NCBI RefSeq assembly: GCF_018598225.1
Contig: NZ_JAHESF010000017.1
Span: forward strand, 62,001 to 126,000
Direction: 5' to 3'
Origin: Chryseosolibacter histidinae
Lineage (GTDB): Bacteria > Bacteroidota > Bacteroidia > Cytophagales > Cyclobacteriaceae
Length of the DNA stretch: 64,000 nt
Shown here: in pieces, positions 34,167 through 42,752 of the stretch
How the letters are laid out: every line of letters starts with the position of its first letter
Numbering within the stretch: the stretch's first letter is position 1
The notes under the pieces: model-generated
The model's database searches: none
The model's input: the letters and a program-made list of their open reading frames with translations, nothing else
What the model was told of the DNA's origin: nothing
Position numbers and translations under genes: made by a program

Positions 34167-35170
34167 AACGCCTTCCTGCAGAACTCCACACACTTCGCCA
34201 CCTCTTTCACGGCATCGGAGCCTTCAGGGATGTCATATTCGAGCTCAACGGTTGCCGGGAATTTGTATTTGTTCTTCTTCATCAGCTGGAGCACCTTCGC
34301 GATGGGTGTATCACCTTCGCCCCAGGGCATGTTGGCGCCACCGTTCTCTTTCGATTTACGGTCTTTGATATGCATGCTGTAGATGCGATCGTGCTTTTGT
34401 TCGAGCAACGGTATTGGGTCGAAGCCCGCGGCCACGTAGTGCCCGATGTCACAATTGAGTCCGTTGTATTTGGCCTGTGCCAGGGCTTCGTCCCAGGCGG
34501 TGATGGTTTGCTGCAGGTGACCGTGATAGGCTACCGCGATCTTATGCTGGTCCGCGAGCGCACCGAGTCGTTTGGACTGTGCCGGATCGTTCGGAAGCTC
34601 TACGGTGACGTGGCTGGCACCCAATACTTTTGCCACGCGCAGGGCGTAGTCGATCTCCGCATCGGTGTTGTTTGCTCCCAGCGCGCTGGGCTTCCATGCG
34701 TAGATGCTCACGCCAGCATCCTTATACATTTTGGCGAGCTGCTTGAACTTGTCCATGCTCACGGAGGCGCGCCATGCTGCGAGCTCTTTTGCCTTTGCGG
34801 CCTGTTCTTCTTTCTGCTCGGGTGTGAGTGTCGGTCGCGGGCCTTGTGGTGCCGGCCTTGGCTCGGTTGACGTGTTCGGTGCTCCGGCAAATGCTTCAGC
34901 TGTTGTGCCCATCAGCTCCAGGGCGCTCACATTGGCATCGATACAATATTTAAGCACCTGCTCTGCATTCACAGGCAATGACCTGAACGAATAGGTAATG
35001 GCGCCGATCTGAACGCCGTTGAACTTTGAGTTGGGTTTACCGAGGTTGGTAATGATGGCTGGCGCTCCGAACACAGACTTGCTGAAGGCGAGCCCCGCCA
35101 CAGCCGTAGCAGCGCTTCCTATGAATTGTCTGCGGGTGGCAGTTGTTGAAGGGATGTTGATCTTGCTCAT
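34160..35170 (-). CDS. Tat-exported sugar phosphate isomerase/epimerase-like TIM-barrel protein
   Basis: Xylose-isomerase-like TIM-barrel (AP endonuclease 2 superfamily) protein of 336 residues. It opens with a twin-arginine signal (TRRQFIGSAATAVAGLAFS), so it is folded in the cytoplasm and exported. Barrel blocks with likely metal and substrate residues: CIDANVSALELMGT, AGVSIYAWKPSALGAN, ASHVTVELPNDPAQSKRLG, IAVAYHGHLQ, NGLNCDIGHYVAAGFDPIPLL, IYSMHIKDRK, and the C-terminal VELEYDIPEGSD. The His, Glu and Asp pattern matches the family. Substrate unknown. It follows the dehydrogenase gene at 35554 on the same strand, separated by the 21-bp array, so the two may be co-transcribed in sugar oxidation (inference). 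Confidence 0.9.
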   Translation of the reverse strand: MSKINIPSTTATRRQFIGSAATAVAGLAFSKSVFGAPAIITNLGKPNSKFNGVQIGAITYSFRSLPVNAEQVLKYCIDANVSALELMGTTAEAFAGAPNTSTEPRPAPQGPRPTLTPEQKEEQAAKAKELAAWRASVSMDKFKQLAKMYKDAGVSIYAWKPSALGANNTDAEIDYALRVAKVLGASHVTVELPNDPAQSKRLGALADQHKIAVAYHGHLQQTITAWDEALAQAKYNGLNCDIGHYVAAGFDPIPLLEQKHDRIYSMHIKDRKSKENGGANMPWGEGDTPIAKVLQLMKKNKYKFPATVELEYDIPEGSDAVKEVAKCVEFCRKALS

Positions 35171-35198
35171 ATTGTTAAATTAAGAGTATTGCTTCAAT

Positions 35199-35555
35199 GG
35201 AACTGTTCTATCGCTGGTTGGAATCGCCGTATCCCCGGTCGGAAATGCGCTAACTCCTATTGGAAACGCTCTTTTTCCTTAAGGAAATACTCCTTCTCCT
35301 TAACGAAATGCTCCTTCTCCTTAAGGAAATGCCCCTTCTTCTTAAGGAAATGCTCCGTCTTCTATTGGAAATATTCCGTCTCCGATTGGAAATGTCTCAT
35401 CTCCTATCGGAAATGCCTCATCTCATTAAGGAAATGCTTCATCTCCTTGAGGAAATGCTCCGTCTTCCATTGGAAATATTCCGTCTTCGATTGGAAATGT
35501 CTCATCTCCTATCGGAAATGCGTTATCTGCAATGGGTAATTCTGCTCTTCGAATC
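35199..35555. repeat. 17-copy, 21-bp tandem repeat array
   Basis: Seventeen back-to-back units of exactly 21 bp without spacers. Each starts GGAAATG or a close variant and continues with a pyrimidine-rich half (CTCCTTCTCC-like). Inner units are most alike; both ends decay. Units 7-9 (35346-35408) recur almost unchanged as units 12-14 (35451-35513), so there is also a 105-bp higher-order repeat of five units. The array fills the gap between two minus-strand genes and touches the stop codon of the dehydrogenase gene. On the plus strand it opens frames with a Leu heptad pattern; these are by-products of the 21-bp period. Confidence 0.93.
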
Positions 35556-37290
35556 AGACACCTTCTTTCGCAAGCCTTGCCTTTTTGAGCTTGTACACTT
35601 TTCCATCGGGCTTCGTCAGGATATAAATTTCTCCTGAATGATCGCGGCCAAATCGCAGGTCAACCTTTTTCGCACCACAAAGCGCTGTCAACGTTTGGGG
35701 TGATCCGTTCAGCGTCACTTTCCATTCGCTGATCCTCGCCTGGCTTCCCAGCTTCAGGTCTTTCATCTCTACATAGAACAGCCTGCCCTTCACAATATCG
35801 CCGAACAGGTATTTACCTTTCAATTCAGGAATGGCCGTTCCCCAGTATTCATAACCACCGGAGATCGCGTTTCCTTCATCATGATCATATTGCGCCACGG
35901 GATATGTGACGTCGAGCTTTGCGTCGTCTGACGGCAAGGCCAGCACGTTGCTCATGTTGGCGTTGGCATCCATCACAAAAGTACCTTCGCGTGTATGCCA
36001 GCCGTAGTCGTGGCCGGGTAAGATGATGTTGAGCGCTTCAATGTTATGATGGCCGATGTTGGAAGCGAGTATCTGTCCGGCCCTGCTCCACGAGATGCGA
36101 TGAGGATTGCGAAATCCGTAAGCGTAGATCTCACGAACGGTGTTGGGGTCGGCACGGTTTACGAACGGGTTGGTTTGGGGGATGCCGTATTTTCCATTGG
36201 CGCTGTTGCTTCCCGCAGGATCGATGCGGATGATGGTACCCCAGATCCTGTTCGGACTGTGCGCCAGGAAAGGATAACCTTTCTCCACGCTGGCGCCATC
36301 GCCGATACCGATGTACAACAAACCATAGTCTTCGCTGCCGGGTTTGGCCAGCGGGTTGAAGGTGATCTCCTGCACACCATGGTAGGAACCAACCATGTTG
36401 ATCCTGAGCAGCTCGCGGCCCTCACCTTTGAAGGGGAACGCTTCCGGCGTTGGCGTTTTCCATTCCGTAAGCACCCATTGCAGGGTTACTGGAATTGAGT
36501 CGTTGTAAGTGAAATCAGCTTTGCCCGCGTCCGGGCCTTCCACATGGGTAGTGTACAGGAGGCCGTTCCGTTGAAACTCCGGGTGGAAAGCAAAGCTGCC
36601 GAACCCTGTTGCAAGACCCGGCTGGTGAATGAACTTCGGGCGCAGGGCCGGCATGTCCATGTACAACTTAGGCTGGTTGTTCTGCAGCTGATAAAGTTTG
36701 CCACGAAGGTCGACCACGAACAGCGCATAGGTGCCAGGCTGATGGTCGAGCTTGCAGATGCGGGTGAGCTGCCCCTCCTGGCTCGACGCGGGGATCTGCG
36801 TTACCAGCTCCATCTCCACAACGAGGTCTGACATGGCGATCGGTTCGGGAATCGGATCCTTCAACGCATCGGGATGGTCGGGTTTGCGTTTCTTCGATTT
36901 GCGGGTATGCAGGTAAGCGATGATGCCATTGATCTGCTCGTCTGTATAGCTGGCGAAAGAAGGCATCACGGTCTTATATTTCTCATGCAGGATCGCCGCC
37001 CGCTCGTCTCCCGAAGCGATCACCGCTTCGGGATTCCTGATGAAACTTCTGATCCAATCGGCCGTGACTGCCGATGTAATGCCACCTAGCTGCGGCCCGA
37101 TGCCATCGTTGCTGAAGTTATGGCACGCGCTGCAGTTCTGTGTAAAAGTGTTTTGCCCCAGGGCTATTGTGGCCGAGTCGGTAGCGATGCCCTGGTCGGA
37201 TGCCGTGGCGTCGGCTTGCTTAAAACTACAGGAGCTCAGGTAAGGCAGCATGGCCAGCACAAGCAGTACGGGAACGACTCGGATTTTCAT
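35554..37290 (-). CDS. Cytochrome c/PQQ-type sugar dehydrogenase lipoprotein
   Basis: Periplasmic or surface lipoprotein of 578 residues (lipobox LSSC, Cys21). Residues about 40-135 are a class I cytochrome c with haem site CSACH (Cys53, Cys56, His57) and an axial Met candidate in TVMPSFASYTDEQ. Residues about 160-570 are a glucose/sorbosone dehydrogenase beta-propeller (GLATGFGSFAFHPEF, DYGLLYIGIGDGAS, NRIWGTIIRIDP, EIYAYGFRNPHRISW, GYEYWGTAIPELKGKYLFGDI). Known members oxidise aldoses with PQQ and pass electrons to cytochrome c; here the acceptor is fused at the N-terminus. It precedes the Tat-exported isomerase-like gene in the same direction. The sugar is unknown. Confidence 0.92.
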   Translation of the reverse strand: MKIRVVPVLLVLAMLPYLSSCSFKQADATASDQGIATDSATIALGQNTFTQNCSACHNFSNDGIGPQLGGITSAVTADWIRSFIRNPEAVIASGDERAAILHEKYKTVMPSFASYTDEQINGIIAYLHTRKSKKRKPDHPDALKDPIPEPIAMSDLVVEMELVTQIPASSQEGQLTRICKLDHQPGTYALFVVDLRGKLYQLQNNQPKLYMDMPALRPKFIHQPGLATGFGSFAFHPEFQRNGLLYTTHVEGPDAGKADFTYNDSIPVTLQWVLTEWKTPTPEAFPFKGEGRELLRINMVGSYHGVQEITFNPLAKPGSEDYGLLYIGIGDGASVEKGYPFLAHSPNRIWGTIIRIDPAGSNSANGKYGIPQTNPFVNRADPNTVREIYAYGFRNPHRISWSRAGQILASNIGHHNIEALNIILPGHDYGWHTREGTFVMDANANMSNVLALPSDDAKLDVTYPVAQYDHDEGNAISGGYEYWGTAIPELKGKYLFGDIVKGRLFYVEMKDLKLGSQARISEWKVTLNGSPQTLTALCGAKKVDLRFGRDHSGEIYILTKPDGKVYKLKKARLAKEGV

Positions 37291-37382
37291 CAGTTCATTG
37301 CAAACGTTGTCATACCAAATCTAGAAGTTAAAATCAGAATCCAAAACCCGTGTGATGCTGCCGGTTACCGTCTTGGTTTAAT

Positions 37383-37542
37383 GGTTGCCAGTTAAAAAAT
37401 GGTGGCAGTTGCCGGTTACCGGTTGCCAGTTCCGTTTGGTCTTATGAATTATGGTCATGCTACGGGCCCCAAAAGAATTGAAACCCTGATGTATAATAAT
37501 ACACCGCACGAACCGGTCACCCGGCAACTGGCAACCGGTAAC
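37383..37542. repeat. Heptamer inverted repeat, GGTTGCC type, in a divergent promoter region
   Basis: Left arm 37383-37431 (GGTTGCC, then GCCGGTT, ACCGGTT, GCCAGTT). Right arm 37511-37542 (AACCGGT, CACCCGG, CAACTGG, CAACCGG). Unlike most of the set, it stands between two divergently transcribed genes, about 35 bp before the ABC-F start codon. Confidence 0.8.
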
Positions 37543-37575
37543 TTTTGTTATCTTTGCCGCTTATTTTTATCGATC

Positions 37576-39216
37576 ATGATCTCTGTAGACGCGGTAAGTG
37601 TTGAGTTTAGCGGTTCGGCCCTCTTTAGCAACATCACTTTTAACATCAACGAAAACGACAGGATAGCCCTGATGGGCAAAAATGGAGCGGGAAAGTCCAC
37701 GCTTTTGAAGATCATTGCGGGCGTTAACAAACCTACCCGTGGCAAGGTGTCGGCTCCCAAGGACGCCGTGATCGCCTACCTGCCGCAGCATTTGCTCACA
37801 GAAGACAATGCCACCGTGTTTGAAGAGGCATCGAAAGCCTTTTCGAAGATCCTGAACATGAAAAAGCAGATGGACGAGCTTAACACGCAGCTCGAAACGC
37901 GCACGGATTACGAATCGGATGAATATGCAAAGATCATCGAGCAGGTCTCCGAGCTCAGCGAAAAATACTACTCCATCGAAGAGATCAACTTCGATGCGGA
38001 AGTGGAAAAGACTCTCATGGGCCTAGGCTTCCTCAGGTCTGATTTCACAAGGCCCACCAGCGAGTTCAGCGGCGGATGGCGCATGCGCATCGAGCTGGCC
38101 AAGATCCTGCTGCAGAAGCCTGACCTGATCCTGCTCGACGAGCCCACCAACCACATGGACATCGAATCCATCCAGTGGCTGGAGGAGTTCCTCATCAACA
38201 ACGCCAAGGCGGTGATCGTCATTTCGCACGACAAAACTTTCGTGGACAACCTGACCAACCGCACCATCGAAGTGACGATGGGCCGGATCTACGACTACAA
38301 AACAAACTATACCCACTACCTGCAGCTTCGCAAGGAGCGTCGCGAACAGCAACAGAAGCAGTTCGACGATCAGCAAAAACAAATTGCCGAGATCCAGGAA
38401 TTCATCGAACGGTTCAAAGGCACCTATTCGAAAACGCTCCAGGTGCAATCACGGGTGAAGATGCTGGAGAAAATGGAGATCGTGCAGGTGGACGAAGTAG
38501 ACACTTCATCGCTGAACCTGCGATTCCCTCCTGCCCCGCGTTCGGGAAATTATCCTGTGATCACCGACGGCCTCACCAAACGTTACGGCAATCATCTTGT
38601 ATTTCAGGATGCCACCATTACTATCAACCGCGGCGAGAAAGTAGCCTTTGTCGGGAAGAACGGAGAAGGAAAATCCACGCTGGTAAAGGCGATCATGGGC
38701 GAGATCGACTACGAAGGGAAGCTTCAGCTCGGGCATAACTCGCTGATCGGCTACTTCGCGCAGAACCAGGCATCGCTCCTGGACGAATCCATCTCCATCT
38801 ACCATACCATCGAACAGATCTGCCCCGACGATATGCGTCCCCAGATCAAAAATATTCTCGGCGCCTTCATGTTCAGCGGCGACGACATCGACAAAAAAGT
38901 GAAAGTGCTGAGCGGTGGAGAAAAGACACGCCTGGCCATGATCCGTCTGCTGCTGCAACCGGTGAACCTGCTGATCCTCGACGAGCCCACCAACCACCTC
39001 GACATCAAAACCAAGGATGTGCTCAAGGAAGCCCTCAAGGCCTTCGATGGAACGCTGATCCTCGTTTCGCACGACCGCGACTTCCTCGACGGGCTGGCCA
39101 ATAAGGTGTTCGAATTCGGGAACAAACGCATCCGCGAACATTTCGAAGACATCAACGGCTTCCTGCGCAACAAGAAAATGGAGAACTTGCGGGAGATCGA
39201 GCGGACGAAAGCCTGA
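37576..39216 (+). CDS. ABC-F family ATPase
   Basis: Soluble duplicated ATPase of the ABC-F group (translation factors such as EttA, YbiT and Uup that act in the ribosomal E site). 546 residues from the ATG at 37576. First cassette: Walker A GKNGAGKST, signature FSGGWRMRIELAKIL, Walker B LILLDEPTNHMD, His in ISHDKTF. The charged helical linker (EERREQQQKQFDDQQKQIAEIQEF) is about residues 245-310. Second cassette: GKNGEGKST, LSGGEKTRLAMIRLL, LLILDEPTNHLD, VSHDRDF. The open frame reaches 37399 through a heptamer repeat, so the later ATG is right. The C-terminus is short, without the Uup DNA-binding tail. Confidence 0.95.
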   Translation: MISVDAVSVEFSGSALFSNITFNINENDRIALMGKNGAGKSTLLKIIAGVNKPTRGKVSAPKDAVIAYLPQHLLTEDNATVFEEASKAFSKILNMKKQMDELNTQLETRTDYESDEYAKIIEQVSELSEKYYSIEEINFDAEVEKTLMGLGFLRSDFTRPTSEFSGGWRMRIELAKILLQKPDLILLDEPTNHMDIESIQWLEEFLINNAKAVIVISHDKTFVDNLTNRTIEVTMGRIYDYKTNYTHYLQLRKERREQQQKQFDDQQKQIAEIQEFIERFKGTYSKTLQVQSRVKMLEKMEIVQVDEVDTSSLNLRFPPAPRSGNYPVITDGLTKRYGNHLVFQDATITINRGEKVAFVGKNGEGKSTLVKAIMGEIDYEGKLQLGHNSLIGYFAQNQASLLDESISIYHTIEQICPDDMRPQIKNILGAFMFSGDDIDKKVKVLSGGEKTRLAMIRLLLQPVNLLILDEPTNHLDIKTKDVLKEALKAFDGTLILVSHDRDFLDGLANKVFEFGNKRIREHFEDINGFLRNKKMENLREIERTKA

Positions 39217-39221
39217 CACTA

Positions 39222-39352
39222 GGTTGCCGGTTACCAGTTGCCAGTTAGTGACGTGTTGCGACTCTTCGTGGACCTTATATTTGAATCGTAGTCCAGTAGT
39301 AAAGTATACATCGCAAGAACCGGCTACCCGGCAACCGGTAACTGGCAACTAA
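39222..39352. repeat. Heptamer inverted repeat, GGTTGCC type
   Basis: Left arm 39222-39249 (GGTTGCC, GGTTACC, AGTTGCC, AGTTAGT), six bases after the ABC-F stop. Right arm 39318-39352 (AACCGGC, TACCCGG, CAACCGG, TAACTGG, CAACTAA), ending about 40 bp before the rhomboid start. Confidence 0.82.
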
Positions 39353-39390
39353 TTCGTACCTTTAGTACGAATTTACTTTCCAAGACCCCC

Positions 39391-40224
39391 ATGGAAAATT
39401 CAGGTATATTCGCATTCAGCGTATTGCTCGTCACCGGTTTTATATCCTACAAGGGCATGACGGACCCGCGTTATTTTGACCGTTATTCTTTTCAGATCGA
39501 TGGCATCCTGGTTCATAAGGAATACAAACGGCTGATCAGCTCGGGGTTCCTGCATTCGGGATGGATGCATTTTATCTTCAACATGCTGGCCATGTATTCC
39601 TTCAGCGGCCCGTTGGAATCTGCCCTCGGTATCGGGCCTCTGCTCGGGCTCTACTTCGGCAGTTTGATCGGGGGAAACCTGCTGGCCCTGTACATTCACC
39701 GGAACCATGCCGACTACACCGCGGTGGGCGCATCGGGTGCCGTGACCGGAATGGTTTTCGCGGCCATCGCGCTTTTTCCTGGCATGCAGCTCGGCCTGCT
39801 CTTCTTGCCTTTCCACCTGCCAAGCTGGGCCTTCGGTCTGCTCTATGTGCTCTACTGCATTTATGGTATCAGGTCGCAGCGCGATAACATCGGCCATGAA
39901 GCACACCTCGGCGGCGGCCTCATCGGCATGGCCATTGCTATCGCGATATTCCCGCAGGTGCTTTGGCTCAATTATGTGCCGGTACTACTCGTCGCCATCC
40001 CCTCCGTTGTATTCCTTTACTTCATCTTCACCCGTCCGGATTTTCTGCTGGTAGACAATCCATTCGGGAAAAACCGCGGTTTCTCTACGGTGGAAGACCG
40101 TTACAACACTCAAAAGCGGAGCAATCAGAAGAAGCTCGACGCGCTGCTGGACAAGATCAACAACGCGGGGATTGAAAGCCTGTCGAAAGAAGAAAAAGAG
40201 GATCTGGAGAAGCTGAGTAAATAG
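39391..40224 (+). CDS. Rhomboid family intramembrane serine protease
   Basis: Polytopic membrane protease, 277 residues. Core features: the first helix at the N-terminus, the HSGWMHFIFNMLAMYSFSGPLE block with conserved His and Asn, the catalytic Ser in GASGAVTGMVFAA and the catalytic His in GHEAHLGGGLIGM, six helices in all. The last 70 residues form a charged cytoplasmic tail (NTQKRSNQKKLDALLDKINNAGIESLSKEEKEDLEKLS) common to rhomboids of Bacteroidota and possibly regulatory. It is flanked by heptamer elements on both sides and is probably transcribed alone. Substrate unknown. Confidence 0.93.
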   Translation: MENSGIFAFSVLLVTGFISYKGMTDPRYFDRYSFQIDGILVHKEYKRLISSGFLHSGWMHFIFNMLAMYSFSGPLESALGIGPLLGLYFGSLIGGNLLALYIHRNHADYTAVGASGAVTGMVFAAIALFPGMQLGLLFLPFHLPSWAFGLLYVLYCIYGIRSQRDNIGHEAHLGGGLIGMAIAIAIFPQVLWLNYVPVLLVAIPSVVFLYFIFTRPDFLLVDNPFGKNRGFSTVEDRYNTQKRSNQKKLDALLDKINNAGIESLSKEEKEDLEKLSK

Positions 40225-40265
40225 ATTTGAGACTTGAGATGTGAGATATGAGATTTGAGACCTGC
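40224..40265. repeat. Heptamer tandem array, GATTTGA type
   Basis: Six consecutive units (GATTTGA, GACTTGA, GATGTGA, GATATGA, GATTTGA, GACCTGC) begin on the last base of the rhomboid stop codon. No inverted partner arm was found before the next gene. Confidence 0.75.
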
Positions 40266-40423
40266 TCTCCTGGTTCGATTCCGTGCTCCGTATATTTTCC
40301 CGGCCTTGGCATATAAAATTCAGCGCTGGGCCCATCTCCCGCCGTTCGTGGTTCACAATCGTTACCGGGAGCATGTCATTAGGCGCGCTGCTTTGAAAAA
40401 ATGCACCGCTCATTGAAAAAAAC

Positions 40424-41104
40424 ATGCGTCGTAACAGATTCTTAACCGGGATCAGGATTTTATGTCGTATCTTTAAGGTTTTTATGCGCATTCTAGGGGT
40501 TAGTTTGATCTTGTTCGCAGTCTTTTCGGGGATTGCATTGATCTTCTGGTACCAGGAGGCGCAATACCTTTTACCCACGCCCGTGCCGGCAAACTACAAG
40601 GCTGTTTTACCGAATGAAGTGCTCCGGTTCGACACAACCCTGCTGCCGCAACAACACGCCAGGCCCAAGCTCCTGCATTTTTTTAGTCCCGATTGCCCCT
40701 GCTCACGTTTCAACCTCAAACATTTCCTTTCGCTGAACAAGGACTATCGCGACAAGATAGATTTTTACGTAGTGGTCGCCAAAAGCGAAGATGTGACATC
40801 AGCACAATACATGGTAGAACGAAAAGTGCCGGTGCTGGTAGACAAGGGTGAGAAGCTGGCAAAAGCGTGCGGCGTCTACGCGACCCCGCAGGCAACCATT
40901 ATTCAGACCGATAACAAACTGTATTTCAGAGGCAATTACAATCGCTCCAGGTACTGTACTGATAAGAACAGCAACTTTGTGCAGATGGCCCTGGATTCAT
41001 TGATCGCGTTCAAGGCGCCGCCGCAGTTCAGCGCGCTGGCCACGCAATCGTATGGGTGCAGCATTGCTCAGGAAGATGAAGTTGAACCGCTATCCGTACA
41101 ATGA
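40424..41104 (+). CDS. Membrane-anchored thioredoxin-fold protein (DUF6436-like)
   Basis: A 226-residue protein with one N-terminal membrane helix (GVSLILFAVFSGIALIFWYQ, about residues 24-43) and an extracytoplasmic thioredoxin-like domain. The active-site position reads SPDCPCSRFN (CPC rather than CxxC), followed by the thioredoxin-typical cis-Pro region (GVYATPQATII) and a C-terminal motif RSRYCTDKNSNF with a further Cys. This pattern matches DUF6436, a TlpA/AhpC-related family of unknown role. An internal Met (40484) just before the helix is an alternative start. Its stop overlaps the start of the kinase-like gene (ATGA at 41101), so the two are translationally coupled. Confidence 0.8.
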   Translation: MRRNRFLTGIRILCRIFKVFMRILGVSLILFAVFSGIALIFWYQEAQYLLPTPVPANYKAVLPNEVLRFDTTLLPQQHARPKLLHFFSPDCPCSRFNLKHFLSLNKDYRDKIDFYVVVAKSEDVTSAQYMVERKVPVLVDKGEKLAKACGVYATPQATIIQTDNKLYFRGNYNRSRYCTDKNSNFVQMALDSLIAFKAPPQFSALATQSYGCSIAQEDEVEPLSVQ

Positions 41105-42138
41105 AGACGATCTCGCTCAGCAAGGAAGACATCACGAAACTTTATGCGGATATCAACGCAAAGGCAGACCGCATCATTGCGCGCCTGCTCCTGCTCATGT
41201 TCGCCTTCGGCATCTTCATAGCCCTCTTTTATGAAACATGGCTGGTTGCAGTGGGCGTTGGCGGCCTGTGCCTGTTCGCCTATTTCGTCACCAAACGACT
41301 GCTTCCTGAATCGAACCTTTATCAATATGTGCTCAGTGCCATCAGCGCTGTTTTTGCCGCGCAATACATTTACCAGATGCACGGCATGGCGGAGATGCAC
41401 TTCTGGGTATTCATCAGCTCCACGGCGCTGATCATCTACCACAACTGGAAGCTGCAGATCCCGCTGATCCTGATCGTTTACCTTCACCACGGCGCGTTTG
41501 CCTACCTTCAGTACATGGGGTACCAGGAGGTCTATTTTACGCAGCTCGAATACATGGACCTCACCACGTTCATCTTTCATGCTGTGCTGGCTACGGGCGT
41601 GTGCCTCGTCTCCGGTATATGGGGTTACAACATTCGCAAGCGTACCCTGCAGGATGCCCTGAACATCAAAACACTTTCGGCTTTACGCAAAGAGGTTGAA
41701 GACCTCAACAAAGACCTGATGAGCGTGAACCGGGATGTGAAGGAAAAGAACGAAGAGCTCCGGGCTTCCGAAGAAGAGCTGCTGGCCTCCGCCGAAGAGC
41801 TCAAGCAGATCAATGAGAACCTCAACAACCTGGTGGAGAACCGTACGCAAGCCCTTATCAACCAGAACAAAACGCTCATGCAGCACGCGTTCATCAACTC
41901 TCATAAGGTGCGCAGCCCGCTGGCGCGGATCCTCGGACTGGTGAACCTGCTGGGGCATGAAGTCAATCTCACCGGCAACGGCAAAGAAGTGCTCAGGCAC
42001 CTTAGTCTTTCCGCCAGCGAGCTAGACGATATTCTCAAAGAAGTTCGTATCAACCTGGAAGAAGCCGAGTTTAAAGAGGAAACACCAGACCAGGGTCCAC
42101 AAAGCTCACAATCGCCGGTAGGCAGCCAGATATTTTAG
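41101..42138 (+). CDS. Histidine-kinase-like membrane protein lacking the ATPase domain
   Basis: A 345-residue protein. Residues about 25-175 hold five or six membrane helices. A long coiled coil follows (about residues 183-255: RKEVEDLNKDLMSVNRDVKEKNEELRASEEELLASAEELKQINENLNNLVENR), then a dimerisation/phosphotransfer block with an H-box (His268 in NSHKVRSPLARILGLVNLL). It ends after a second DHp-like helix (VLRHLSLSASELDDILKEVRINLEEA) and a low-complexity tail. The N, G1, F and G2 boxes of a HATPase domain are absent. H-box sequences of this SHKVR form are common in full-length kinases of Cytophagales. It may be phosphorylated by another kinase or act as a scaffold (inference). Confidence 0.83.
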   Translation: MKTISLSKEDITKLYADINAKADRIIARLLLLMFAFGIFIALFYETWLVAVGVGGLCLFAYFVTKRLLPESNLYQYVLSAISAVFAAQYIYQMHGMAEMHFWVFISSTALIIYHNWKLQIPLILIVYLHHGAFAYLQYMGYQEVYFTQLEYMDLTTFIFHAVLATGVCLVSGIWGYNIRKRTLQDALNIKTLSALRKEVEDLNKDLMSVNRDVKEKNEELRASEEELLASAEELKQINENLNNLVENRTQALINQNKTLMQHAFINSHKVRSPLARILGLVNLLGHEVNLTGNGKEVLRHLSLSASELDDILKEVRINLEEAEFKEETPDQGPQSSQSPVGSQIF

Positions 42139-42239
42139 AGTCCATAGCTGATGGTCCATAGTCCATGGCCGTGCAGCGTGAACTTCAACTGATCCTATTG
42201 ACCTCCCTACCATGGACTATCGACCATGGACCATGGACT
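42139..42239. repeat. Heptamer inverted repeat, AGTCCAT type
   Basis: Left arm 42139-42168 (AGTCCAT, AGCTGAT, GGTCCAT, AGTCCAT) starts directly at the stop codon of the kinase-like gene. Right arm 42211-42239 (ATGGACT, ATCGACC, ATGGACC, ATGGACT). The word is the GGTCCAC word with its last base changed in every unit of both arms. Confidence 0.83.
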
Positions 42240-42752
42240 TCCCGCCGTTGGTAACATTGCAGCGACAATTAGTAACATTCATTTATTAAGAATTCCTGTG
42301 GCTATTCCATTCTGTCTCCTCGTTTGTTGCACACCATTGCATATGGCTTGATGAAGTCCTCCATCATCATTTGACGCCAGGCGTTCGTCGCACACTCGTT
42401 CCCGGGAACGGCGGCGGTGCGCTTTCGCTTCAGAACGAGTCACGGAGCTGATACCGTTCTCTTCGTTAATCGCCAGCAGCCATGGGGTTGTTGTAAACGG
42501 ACAAGGCGTTGTTCAGATGTGGACAGCGCCGCATGAGGCTACCGTTAAAAACAAATCCATTTTATATTTTTCGCTTTGGCAAAACATTTGTGTTTCGCGG
42601 AAGAAAACCTTAACTCGGTTTTAGAATCTGGTCCGATGAAAGATCAGCAGCGATAACAGGTAACTTTTTGAATATGGCGCAGTTTACCTTGACCGGACAT
42701 AAAGTAGCCATGAATAGTAACTTTTTTGCTCTTAAGACCATCTTACCTGTGC
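42240..42752. other. 513-base stretch without a recognisable gene
   Basis: No frame with a plausible start, domain or codon pattern on either strand. It holds the upstream region of the small FecR-domain gene. A structured RNA cannot be excluded, but I see no known riboswitch or RNA motif. Confidence 0.35.

Noticed and set aside
35199-35555. CRISPR array
   Set aside because: Units are 21 bp with no unique spacers between them, and no cas genes are near.
35260-35637. Plus-strand frame with a leucine heptad pattern (LLLKEM-like repeats)
   Set aside because: The heptad arises from the 21-bp tandem repeat (21 bp is seven codons). The frame has no conserved ends and overlaps the dehydrogenase gene on the other strand.
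37399-37575. Upstream extension of the ABC-F frame
   Set aside because: It is encoded largely by a heptamer repeat element and precedes a perfect family start at 37576.
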